Assembly: GCF_014490725.1 (NCBI RefSeq)
Contig: NZ_JACOQL010000004.1
Coordinates: forward strand, 186,001-250,000
Direction: 5' to 3'
From: Paracoccus amoyensis
GTDB taxonomy: Bacteria; Pseudomonadota; Alphaproteobacteria; Rhodobacterales; Rhodobacteraceae
Length of the DNA: 64,000 bases
Part shown: one piece after another, positions 8,643 to 16,175 of the stretch
Position numbering within the stretch: position 1 is the first letter of the stretch
Layout: each line of letters starts with the position of its first letter
The notes under the pieces: model-generated
Database searches by the model: none
Told to the model about the DNA's origin: nothing
Seen by the model: the letters and a program-made list of their open reading frames with translations, nothing else
Program-made: the position numbers and the translations under genes

Positions 8643-9841
8643 ATCTTTCCGGCTGTTTGAGCGGCGGGCAGGCTGATGGTCCGGCGGATGCCATCGCGGG
8701 CGAAGAAGGCCACGCGATCTTCGTCCAGCGTCACGCCAAGGCCGGGGCCGTCGGGCACGGTCAACTGGAAGTCGCTGTAGACCAGCGGCTGGGCCAGGAT
8801 ATCCTCGGTCAGCAGCAAGGGGCCGAACAGTTCGGTGCCCCAATCCAGCTTGGCGAAGGTCGCGAAGGCATGGGCGGAAATCACCGTCCCGACCGGCCCT
8901 TCCAGCATGGTGCCGCCGTAAAGGCCGATGCCGGCCGCATCGGCGATGGCCGCGACGCGCAACGCGTTCCAGGCGCCGCCGCTTTGTTCCAGCTTGACCG
9001 CGAAGACATCCGCGCCCTGAACGCGGGCAAGTTCGAACGCGCTTTCCGGGCCGGTCAGCGATTCATCGGCCATCAGCGCCACCGGGAACCGGCGCGCCAG
9101 CCGCACCAGCGCCGCGGTCGCGGCGACGGGCTGTTCCACCAGCTCGCAGCCGACATCGGCAAGGGCAGCCATGCCGAAGGCGGCATCCAGTTCGGACCAG
9201 GCCATGTTCACATCGACGCGCACCGCCCCGCGGTCGCCAAGCGCCGCCTTGATTGCCGCCACATGGGCAATGTCGTCGCGGATCGGGCGCGCGCCGATCT
9301 TCAGCTTGAAGACGCGGTGACGGCGCAGGTCCAGCATCTGCTGGGCCTCGGCGATATCGCGGGCGGTATCGCCCGAGGCCAGCGTCCACGCGACCGGCAG
9401 CCGGTCACGCCGGCGGCCACCCAGCAACTCGCTGACCGGCAGGCCAAGGCGCTTGCCCTGCGCATCCAGCAGCGCGGTTTCCACGGCGCATTTGGCAAAG
9501 CGGTTGTCGCGCACCATCTGCCCGATCCGCGCCATCAGCGCCTGCACCCGCGTCGCGTCCTGGCCCAGCATCAGCGGCGCAAACCAGGTGTCGATATTGG
9601 TTTTCATGCTTTCGGGGCTTTCGCCGCCATAGGCCAGCCCGCCGATGGTCGTGCCTTCGCCAACGCCGATCACCCCGTCGCTGCAATGGACGCGGACAAG
9701 CATCAGCACCTGACCGTTCATGGTCGCGACCGACAGCTTGTGGGGCCGGATCGTCGGCAGATCGAGGATCACCGTTTCAACCCGAGCGATGACCGGGGCA
9801 GTGGCGGCGCCTGTGGCGAAGGGGGCGAATGAATGTTCCAT
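8639..9841 (-). CDS. catB: Muconate cycloisomerase (CatB)
   Basis: It lactonises cis,cis-muconate to muconolactone. This enolase-superfamily protein of 400 residues is slightly long because of an N-terminal extension. Visible catalytic parts are KLK (Lys179 and Lys181), metal ligands Asp210 (VDVNMAW), Glu236 (VEQP) and Asp259 (MADES), and Lys283 (AVKLEQSGG). It is the first gene of the nine-gene minus-strand operon and is divergent from the LysR regulator, with 167 bases between them. Another ATG at 9720 is inside the conserved N-terminal domain, so 9841 or a start shortly after it is favoured. Confidence 0.93.
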   Translation of the reverse strand: MEHSFAPFATGAATAPVIARVETVILDLPTIRPHKLSVATMNGQVLMLVRVHCSDGVIGVGEGTTIGGLAYGGESPESMKTNIDTWFAPLMLGQDATRVQALMARIGQMVRDNRFAKCAVETALLDAQGKRLGLPVSELLGGRRRDRLPVAWTLASGDTARDIAEAQQMLDLRRHRVFKLKIGARPIRDDIAHVAAIKAALGDRGAVRVDVNMAWSELDAAFGMAALADVGCELVEQPVAATAALVRLARRFPVALMADESLTGPESAFELARVQGADVFAVKLEQSGGAWNALRVAAIADAAGIGLYGGTMLEGPVGTVISAHAFATFAKLDWGTELFGPLLLTEDILAQPLVYSDFQLTVPDGPGLGVTLDEDRVAFFARDGIRRTISLPAAQTAGKI

Positions 9842-9898
9842 GTCGCCAAAATGCGCCCGACCGATGCCACCCGTCCAACACCATTTGCGTTTGAAACG

Positions 9899-9913
9899 AT
9901 ACCCTCAGGGTAT
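9899..9913. promoter_or_regulatory. BenM/CatM-type operator ATAC-N7-GTAT
   Basis: ATACCCTCAGGGTAT is a near-perfect dyad lying between the divergent catB and LysR genes. It matches exactly the ATAC-N7-GTAT consensus bound by BenM and CatM with muconate as effector, a special case of the LysR T-N11-A box. It is about 58 bases from the catB start codon and 96 from the regulator's. Function is inferred from this match and its placement. Confidence 0.85.
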
Positions 9914-10008
9914 TATGAATGGAAAATATCGACCGATCAGGCACTTTCTGCGTCGCAGCATACCGGAACCAAAGGTGAAATTGACAGAATAAGCGAGGAC
10001 GAATCAGC

Positions 10009-10961
10009 ATGGACCTGCGGCAATTGCGCTATTTCACCGCCGTCGCGCGCGAGCGGAACTTCACCCGCGCGGCCGAGGCGCTGCATATTGCCCAGCCGCC
10101 GCTGAGTCGCCAGATCCAGCTGTTGGAGGAGGAGCTGGGCGTCACCCTGATCCTGCGCAAAAGCCGGCCGATCAAGCTGACCGATGCAGGGCGGTTGTTC
10201 TATGAACAGGCGCTGCAGATCCTGGGGCGGGTCGACCAGATGACGGATGCGACACGCCGGGTCGGGCTGAACCGCAACCGGGTGCTGTCCATCGGCTTTG
10301 TGGCCTCGACCCTTTATGGCGGCTTGCCTTCGCTGATCCGCAAGCTGCGCCAGCGCGCGCCAGAGCTGGATATCCAGCCGCTGGAACTGTTTTCGCTGCA
10401 GCAGGTCGCGGCGTTGAAGGAAGGGCGGATCGACCTGGGCTTCGGTCGTCTGAAACACAGCGATCCGGGCATCGTTAGCACCGTCCTGCGCGAAGAACGG
10501 CTGGTCGCCGCCTTGCCCGAGGATTCGCCGCTGGCGCAGGATGGCGGCCCGATGCGCTGTCGCGGTTGTCCGGCGAAAGGCTGATCGTCTACCCGAAAGA
10601 GCCTCGCCCCAGCTATGCCGATCAGGTTCTGAGCCTGCTGCACGACCACGACGTGCGCCCCCGCGAGGTGCTGGAAATGCGCGAGATCCAGAGCGCGCTT
10701 GGCCTGGTCGCGGCGGATTCCGGCATTTGTATCGTCCCGGCCTCGGCCCGGCAGATGCGGTCCGATGTGCGTTACAGGCTGATCGCCGATGCCAAAGCAA
10801 CATCGCCGGTCATCATGTATCATCGGGCGGGCGACAGGTCGCGCTATCTTGACCTTAGCAAACAGCTGATCCGTGACATGTATGCGGAAAACCCGGTCTG
10901 GTTTACCGATAACAACCTGCCAGTTCCGCCAGACGGAAGGCAGGTGCCCGAGCCGTCGTGA
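10009..10961 (+). pseudogene. LysR-type regulator of cat/ben genes (CatR/BenM-like), frameshifted
   Basis: The first frame (10009-10584) encodes the winged helix-turn-helix MDLRQLRYFTAVARERNFTR and most of the effector domain, then ends in an unrelated tail. The second frame, continuing in register from about 10551, encodes the rest (RLIVYPKEPRPSYADQV, ALGLVAADSGICIVPAS) to a stop at 10961. Joined, they make a normal LysR protein of about 317 residues. One base seems to be missing in the GC run near 10545-10551. CatM and BenM activate with cis,cis-muconate or benzoate; here the divergent position over an ATAC-N7-GTAT site supports the same role. Whether the lesion is real or a sequencing error cannot be told here. 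Confidence 0.85.
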
Positions 10962-11037
10962 AATGCGCCGTTCCTGGACGCGCCGTTCCTGACGCGCCGT
11001 TCCCTGACGCGTCGTCCCGGTGCGGCGATGGCCGCGA

Positions 11038-12231
11038 TCAGATCCGCTCTAATGCCAAGGCGATGCCTTGACCCACACCGATGCACATGGTCGAAAGCGA
11101 GCGTCGACCGCCGGTGCGGGACAATTCCAGCGCAGCCGTGCCGGTGATGCGCGCGCCCGACATGCCAAGTGGATGGCCCAGTGCAATTGCCCCGCCATTC
11201 GGGTTCACACGCGGATCATCGTCAGCAATGCCCAGATCTCGCAGGGTTGCCAGCCCCTGACTGGCGAAGGCCTCGTTCAGTTCGATCACGTCGAAGTCGT
11301 GCTGCGAGAGGCCGAGCCGCGCCATCAGTTTCTTCGAAGCCGGTGCCGGCCCAAAGCCCATGATGCGAGGCGCAACGCCGGCCATCGCGCCGCCCAGAAC
11401 GCGGGCAATCGGCGTCAGACCATACCGCTTTGCTGCGGCCTCGGACGCGACAATCAAGGCCGCAGCGCCATCATTGACGCCCGACGCATTCCCGGCTGTC
11501 ACCGATCCGTTGGGAAACAGGGGTTTCAGTTTTGCCAAGGCATCGGCGGTGGTGTCGCGGGGATGTTCGTCCTGCGTCACGATCACCGGATCGCCCTTGC
11601 GCTGCGCCACGCTGACCGGCGTGATCTCGATCGCCAGCCGGGCCCGTGCTGCGGCTGCCTTCGTCTGGCTGGCAAGCGCCATGGCATCCTGCGCTTCGCG
11701 GCTGATGCCAAAATCATCGGCGACGTTCTGGCCGGTCTGCGGCATGCTGTCGACGCCATATTGCGCCTGCATCGCCGGATTGACAAAGCGCCAGCCGATT
11801 GTGGTGTCATGGACGGCATTGCTGCGGCTGAACGCCGCCTCGGCCTTGGGCATCACGAAGGGCGCACGCGACATGGATTCGACGCCGCCCGCGATCATCA
11901 GATCGGCCTCGCCGGCCCGGATCGCGCGGGCGGCTGCGATGACCGCATCCATCCCGGACCCGCAAAGCCGGTTGATCGTCGTGCCCGGCACCTCGATCGG
12001 CATTCCTGCCAACAGCAACGACATGCGCGCGACATTTCGGTTATCCTCGCCCGCCTGATTAGCGCAGCCCATGATCACATCGTCGACGGCCTGCCAGTCG
12101 ACCAGCGGATTCCGGGCCATCAGGGCGCGCAACGGGATCGCCCCCAGATCGTCGGCGCGGACCGAAGACAAGGCCCCGCCAAATCGGCCGATGGGCGTGC
12201 GGATATAGTCGCAGATATAGGCTTCTGTCAT
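11038..12231 (-). CDS. pcaF: 3-oxoadipyl-CoA thiolase (PcaF)
   Basis: It splits 3-oxoadipyl-CoA with CoA into succinyl-CoA and acetyl-CoA, the last step of the pathway. The 397-residue thiolase has the acylated Cys90 in NRLCGSGMDA, the GGAIALGHPLGMSGA histidine motif and the second cysteine in STMCIGVGQG. The family includes acetoacetyl-CoA thiolases, but the gene directly follows pcaIJ, so PcaF is the better call. Only one base separates its start from the end of pcaJ. Confidence 0.92.
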   Translation of the reverse strand: MTEAYICDYIRTPIGRFGGALSSVRADDLGAIPLRALMARNPLVDWQAVDDVIMGCANQAGEDNRNVARMSLLLAGMPIEVPGTTINRLCGSGMDAVIAAARAIRAGEADLMIAGGVESMSRAPFVMPKAEAAFSRSNAVHDTTIGWRFVNPAMQAQYGVDSMPQTGQNVADDFGISREAQDAMALASQTKAAAARARLAIEITPVSVAQRKGDPVIVTQDEHPRDTTADALAKLKPLFPNGSVTAGNASGVNDGAAALIVASEAAAKRYGLTPIARVLGGAMAGVAPRIMGFGPAPASKKLMARLGLSQHDFDVIELNEAFASQGLATLRDLGIADDDPRVNPNGGAIALGHPLGMSGARITGTAALELSRTGGRRSLSTMCIGVGQGIALALERI

Positions 12232-12232
12232 G

Positions 12233-12904
12233 TTACACCTCGGGCGCGATCAGATCGGCCACATCGCCATCAAGATGCAATGGCGCGCCGGTCAGGGATT
12301 GAAGTTCGTCAAAGGAGATCGAGACAAGCTTTTCGCGCAGCACGAAATGGCCGTCCTGAATATCGACCACGGCAAGCGAGGTATAGATCCGCGTCACGCA
12401 GGCCACGCCCGTCAGGGGCAGGGTGCAGTGCTGGACCAGCTTGGGCTTTCCGTCCTTGGTCGTGTGATCCGTCAGAACCGCGACACGCTTGGCGCCGTGA
12501 ACCAGATCCATTGCGCCACCTACCGCCGGCACCCCCTTGGGTCCGGTGGACCAGTTCGCCAGATCGCCGTTCTGCGCAACCTGATAGGCCCCAAGGATCG
12601 CCACATCCAGATGACCGCCGCGCACCATGGCGAAGCTGTCGGCGTGATGAAAGAACGCCGTGCCCGGTTTGATCGTCACCGCCTTTTTGCCGGCATTGAT
12701 CAGATCCCAGTCTTCGTCACCCGGTTGCGGTGCCTCGCCGAAGCCAAGGATGCCATTCTCGGTGTGAAAGACGGCTTCCCTGCCTTCGGGTTGAAAGCGC
12801 GCGACCATCTCGGGGAAGCCGATCCCAAGATTGACATAGGCACCATCGTCGATGTCCTGCGCCGCGCGCCAGGCGATTTGAGCGTTGGAAAGTTTGGCGG
12901 TCAT
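12233..12904 (-). CDS. pcaJ: 3-oxoadipate CoA-transferase subunit B (PcaJ)
   Basis: This is the beta subunit of the succinyl-CoA:3-oxoadipate CoA-transferase. In 223 residues it has the catalytic Glu49 in HTENGILGFG and the VNLGIGFPEMV start of the CoA-transferase B fold. The start ATG overlaps the pcaI stop (ATGA at 12901-12904). The open frame extends to 13180 through pcaI in another register, which is not coding. 3-Oxoacid (acetoacetate) transferases look alike; the pca context decides. Confidence 0.93.
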   Translation of the reverse strand: MTAKLSNAQIAWRAAQDIDDGAYVNLGIGFPEMVARFQPEGREAVFHTENGILGFGEAPQPGDEDWDLINAGKKAVTIKPGTAFFHHADSFAMVRGGHLDVAILGAYQVAQNGDLANWSTGPKGVPAVGGAMDLVHGAKRVAVLTDHTTKDGKPKLVQHCTLPLTGVACVTRIYTSLAVVDIQDGHFVLREKLVSISFDELQSLTGAPLHLDGDVADLIAPEV

Positions 12905-13635
12905 GCCGTCACCTCGGGATAGGTTACATTTGCGCGGTTCAGGACTTCTTCCTGCGCGGGCGTCGGCACCGCGACCAAACCATCGACGAAGATGCCGGCC
13001 GTGACGACGGCCTCGGGGTCGATGCCGCCGGGCGCGACGATGCGGCTGACCTGCGCGACCGTGCGCGCCGCCGCCATCGCCATCAGCGGGGCAAAATTTC
13101 GCGCCGCCATGCGATATGTCAGATTGCCCAGATGATCGCCGGTCTCGGCCTTGATCAGGGCGAAGTCCGCCTTCAGCCAACGTTCCTGCACGTATTGGCG
13201 TCCGTCAAACTGGGCGACGGGCTTGCCCGCTGCCAGATCGGTTCCAAAGCCGGTCGGCGTGTAGAAGGCCGGTATGCCAGCACCGCCCGCCCGGATGCGT
13301 TCAGCCAGCGTGCCTTGAGGGACCAGCTCCAGCTCGATCTGACCGGCAAGGTATCTTTCGGTAAAGACGCGCGGATCGGCCGAACGCGGGAAGGAACAGA
13401 TCATCTTGGCGACCATCCCCTGTTCGATCATCGCCGCGATGCCGACATGACCGTTGCCGGCATTGTTATTGATAACGGTCAGATTCCCTGGGCTTCCCGT
13501 CGACAGATAGCGGTCGATCAAGGCGTGGATCAATTCGATCGGCGCGCCAGAGCCGCCAAACCCCCCGATCATCACGGTGGCATTATCCGTTATGTCTGCA
13601 ACCGCTTCGGCCAGACTCGCGATGCGCTTGTCCAT
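12901..13635 (-). CDS. pcaI: 3-oxoadipate CoA-transferase subunit A (PcaI)
   Basis: This is the alpha subunit of the transferase that activates 3-oxoadipate to its CoA thioester. The 244-residue protein shows the GGFGGSGAP glycine loop near residue 24 and NNNAGNG. An AGGAGG site seven bases before the ATG at 13635 sets the start; the frame runs further upstream without coding character. It leads pcaI-pcaJ-pcaF and is divergent from the IclR regulator. Confidence 0.93.
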   Translation of the reverse strand: MDKRIASLAEAVADITDNATVMIGGFGGSGAPIELIHALIDRYLSTGSPGNLTVINNNAGNGHVGIAAMIEQGMVAKMICSFPRSADPRVFTERYLAGQIELELVPQGTLAERIRAGGAGIPAFYTPTGFGTDLAAGKPVAQFDGRQYVQERWLKADFALIKAETGDHLGNLTYRMAARNFAPLMAMAAARTVAQVSRIVAPGGIDPEAVVTAGIFVDGLVAVPTPAQEEVLNRANVTYPEVTA

Positions 13636-13705
13636 GGAACCTCCTGTTTCTGGGCGGGTAGGTAGCGCCCGCGAATGCATCGGGGCAAGGATTTCTGTGC
13701 GCATC

Positions 13706-13727
13706 TTGACATTTGTTCGCATTGCGA
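13706..13727. promoter_or_regulatory. Promoter/operator region between pcaI and the IclR regulator gene
   Basis: A TTGACA box (13706-13711, plus strand) is followed by TCGCATTGCGA at 13717-13727, two five-base arms around a single central base. The longer string TGTGCGCAT occurs on both sides, at 13696-13704 and 13735-13743. IclR proteins of the PcaR/PobR group bind palindromes between divergent genes, so this is a candidate site. A clear -10 box was not identified. Confidence 0.5.
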
Positions 13728-13741
13728 TGTTTCCTGTGCGC

Positions 13742-14500
13742 ATGGCGAACAAATTTGATATTGTCGGGTCGCTGGCCAAGGGCCTGCAGGTGATCGAAGC
13801 GTTTCGTGCCGAACAGTCGCGCATGTCGATTTCCGATGTCGCGGCGGTAACGGGGCTGGACCGGGCGACGGCGCGGCGGTCGCTGCTGACGCTGCATCAT
13901 CTGGGTTACGCGGATTATGACGGCAAGTTCTTCACCCTGACGGCACGGGTCTTGCGCCTGGGCATGGGCGCGCTGGCGGCGATGCCGCTGGCGCAGATCG
14001 TGCAGCCCTGGCTGGACCAACTGTCGGACCGGATCGGGCAATCGACATCAGTTTCGATCCTTGACGGAGCGGAGATCGTCTATCTGGCGCGGGCGGCGCA
14101 ACAGCGGGTGATGTCGATTGGTCTCATGCCGGGGTCGCGTCTGCCAGCGCATTGCACCTCCATGGGGCGGGTGCTGCTGGCGGCGCTCCCGTCCGAGGAG
14201 GCGTGCGTTCTTGTCGAGACGTCCGACCTGACCCCGCGAACCGCCCATAGCCTGACCCAGCCTGCCGAAATCATGGCCCGCATCGAGGCCGCCCGCCGCG
14301 ATGGCTTTTGCGTCATCGACCAGGAGGTTGAACTGGGCCTTCGATCAATTGCGGTGCCAGTCTATTCGGTGCATGGCCGGGTGGTCGCCGCGCTGAATAC
14401 CGGCGTCGCAGCCGTGCAAGCCAGCGCCGAAAATCTGGTGGACCTTTATCTGGAGCCTTTGCAAAAGACCCAGGAAGGGCTGCGCCGCGTGCTGCGATAA
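13742..14500 (+). CDS. pcaR: IclR-family regulator, PcaR/PobR-like
   Basis: This transcription factor likely controls pcaIJF. The 252-residue protein has an N-terminal winged helix (MSISDVAAVTGLDRATARRS) and a C-terminal IclR effector domain with PAHCTSMGRVLLAAL and the DQEVELGLRSIAVPV motif, which in the family contributes to the ligand pocket. In characterised relatives the inducer is 3-oxoadipate or protocatechuate. The start at 13742 fits the usual length; ATG 13727 would add five residues. The gene is divergent from pcaI. The symbol follows context rather than proven function. Confidence 0.82.
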   Translation: MANKFDIVGSLAKGLQVIEAFRAEQSRMSISDVAAVTGLDRATARRSLLTLHHLGYADYDGKFFTLTARVLRLGMGALAAMPLAQIVQPWLDQLSDRIGQSTSVSILDGAEIVYLARAAQQRVMSIGLMPGSRLPAHCTSMGRVLLAALPSEEACVLVETSDLTPRTAHSLTQPAEIMARIEAARRDGFCVIDQEVELGLRSIAVPVYSVHGRVVAALNTGVAAVQASAENLVDLYLEPLQKTQEGLRRVLR

Positions 14501-14850
14501 GTTCGCAGCAGATATCGGTCGCTCTTTCATGTGTTGCTCGCCAGATGGGGCTGGCAATGCAGCACGATAGGATATCGGGAGAAAGAACCCTGTGTGCGTT
14601 GGCGCACCATGGCGTTCGGGCCGTCAATAATTGTTCCATGATACCGTTGAAGGATGGAGCAAAAACGCGTGCCGAGTTTACGCCGTCAATTTTGGCAATG
14701 GCGCATGTATTCCAGCGGAAGTGTGTTCCTGTAATTGCGGTCGCGACATCCGGGGATATGTCCGGAACCGCTCCAGGTCAGAGATGTTGCTGGTTCAAGT
14801 TCTCTTAATCTAAAGCAAAATATTATGAGATTTTCGGGAAGTGGTGCTTT
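14501..14850. other. Intergenic stretch of ~350 bases, nothing recognised
   Basis: Between the IclR gene and the dCTP deaminase the base composition is more AT-rich than around it, and only short frames without motifs occur. No tRNA or riboswitch could be folded by eye. A segment GGTTCAAGTTCTC near 14790 resembles a T-loop but lacks partner arms. Confidence 0.5.
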
Positions 14851-14885
14851 GGTGAATTGGTGGTCCTCGGCTCTACCAATTCACC
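14851..14885. repeat. 11-bp perfect inverted repeat overlapping the dcd stop codon
   Basis: GGTGAATTGGT (14851-14861) pairs perfectly with ACCAATTCACC (14875-14885) around a 13-base loop. The stop codon of the dCTP deaminase gene lies inside the right arm. There is no T tract after the stem on the minus strand, so it is not a textbook terminator. The loop and right arm also contain CCTCGGCTCTACCA, which differs from the last 14 bases of tRNA-Ala (521-534) at one position. Confidence 0.7.
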
Positions 14886-15948
14886 GGAACTGTTTTGCCA
14901 GCTTCAGGCCCTGTCCCTGATAATTCGACTTGATGCCTGTGCCATACAGGCGGTCGGGGCGGGTGGACATGCGTTCATAGACAAGGCGACCGACGACCTG
15001 GCCATCTTCCAGCACGAACGGGGCTTCGTGGCAGCGGACTTCCAGCACGCCACGGGCGCCGGTGCCTGCCTGACCGATACCGAAGCCGGGGTCGAAGAAG
15101 CCGGCGTAGTGGACGCGGAATTCACCGACCATCGCCAGATAGGGGGCCATTTCAGCCGCGTAATCGGCAGGGATGGCCACGGCTTCGCGGCTGACAAGGA
15201 TGTAGAACGCGCCGGGATCCAGAATCAGGCGACCCTCAGTGGTGCGCAGTTCATCCCAGAATTCGCGGGCGTCATATTCGCCGACCCGGTCAAGATCGAT
15301 CACGCCGCTATGCGGACGGGCGCGATAACCGACCAGATCACCTGTTTCGGGACGCAAATCGACCGAAAAACCCAAACCCTGATCAATCAGGGCATCACCG
15401 CCGACCAACGGCTCTCGGGCATTCAGATCGCGCAATTCGGCATCGGACAACACCGCCTGACCATCGCGCAAGCGAAGCTGGTTCAGGCGCATCCCCGGAC
15501 GCACAAGGACCGAGAAGCTGCGCGGACAAATCTCGGCGTAAAGCGGGCCGTCGTAGTTTTCGGGCAGACGATCAAATTCGGTGCCATCATCGGCGACAAG
15601 GCGCGTCAGCAAATCAAGACGCCCGGTCGAGGATTTGGCATTGGCGACCGCGCTCAGGCCCGCAGGCAGGGTCACACGCTCCAGCAACGGGACCAGATAG
15701 ACGCAGCCCCGCTCCAGCACCGCGCCGTCCGTCAAGTCCATCTGATGCATCTGAAAATCTGGCAGACGGTCTTCGACACGCCGGCCCTTGCCAGCCAGAA
15801 AACTGGCCCGCAGCCGATAGGCCGTCGTGCCAAGGCGCAGGTCCAGACTTGCGGGCTGGATCTGTTCCGGGATGATCGCGGGATCGGCGGCGATTGCGCC
15901 CGTGGCGATCAGTTTGCGGATCTCGCTGTCAGGCAGAACGCCGTTCAT
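14881..15948 (-). CDS. dcd: 2'-deoxycytidine 5'-triphosphate deaminase (long alphaproteobacterial Dcd)
   Basis: It deaminates dCTP to dUTP, feeding dTTP synthesis. At 355 residues it is nearly twice the length of E. coli Dcd. It seems to hold two related dUTPase-like halves: one with QIQPASLDLRLGTTAYRLRA and NAKSSTGRLDLLTRL, the second with GVIDLDRVGEYDAREFWDE and HYAGFFDPGFGIG. This long form is known from alphaproteobacteria. It stands alone upstream of a hairpin and downstream of tRNA-Pro. Confidence 0.9.
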   Translation of the reverse strand: MNGVLPDSEIRKLIATGAIAADPAIIPEQIQPASLDLRLGTTAYRLRASFLAGKGRRVEDRLPDFQMHQMDLTDGAVLERGCVYLVPLLERVTLPAGLSAVANAKSSTGRLDLLTRLVADDGTEFDRLPENYDGPLYAEICPRSFSVLVRPGMRLNQLRLRDGQAVLSDAELRDLNAREPLVGGDALIDQGLGFSVDLRPETGDLVGYRARPHSGVIDLDRVGEYDAREFWDELRTTEGRLILDPGAFYILVSREAVAIPADYAAEMAPYLAMVGEFRVHYAGFFDPGFGIGQAGTGARGVLEVRCHEAPFVLEDGQVVGRLVYERMSTRPDRLYGTGIKSNYQGQGLKLAKQFR

Positions 15949-15979
15949 CGCATTGCCCCAGGCAGAATGTCGGATAAAG

Positions 15980-16012
15980 AAACGCCCACCCCCTTGAAGG
16001 GATGGGCGTTTT
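15980..16012 (-). terminator. Terminator of tRNA-Pro
   Basis: AAACGCCCACCCCCTTGAAG with GGATGGGCGTTT forms a strong stem with a small loop. Read on the minus strand it is followed by a T-rich tail (TTTCTTTA). It lies just beyond the 3' end of the tRNA gene. Confidence 0.8.
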
Positions 16013-16017
16013 CGGAA

Positions 16018-16095
16018 TGGTCGGGCCGGAGAGATTCGAACTCTCGGCCTTCCGCCCCCCAGACGGACGCGCTAACCAGGCTGCGCCACGGCCCG
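16018..16095 (-). tRNA. tRNA-Pro(GGG), CCA encoded
   Basis: The minus strand folds into acceptor CGGGCCG/CGGCCCG, anticodon stem TCCGT with GCGGA, and a T arm GAGAG-TTCGAAT-CTCTC. The anticodon loop CTGGGGG gives anticodon GGG, which reads CCC and CCU. The genomic CCA is encoded at 16018-16020. A terminator follows directly. Confidence 0.95.
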
Positions 16096-16175
16096 ACGAG
16101 CGTCATATAGAGCGAAGCGGCAGGGCTGCACAAGGGTCGCGATGCTGATTTCTGCGCCAAGTTGCTGATCGTGGC

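Noticed and set aside
10541..10852. 103-residue plus-strand frame over the LysR gene
   Set aside because: It is in neither of the two frames that carry LysR homology.
11068..12672. 534-residue plus-strand frame
   Set aside because: It is antisense to pcaF and pcaJ, with no domain and no ribosome site.
14780..14885. tRNA remnant suggested by a T-loop-like GGTTCAAGTTCTC and a CTCGGCTCTACCA end
   Set aside because: No acceptor, D or anticodon arms can be paired with these pieces, so it is not a tRNA gene; only the 3'-end similarity is kept as a finding.
14857..16110. 417-residue plus-strand frame
   Set aside because: It runs antisense to dcd and through tRNA-Pro, which rules out coding.
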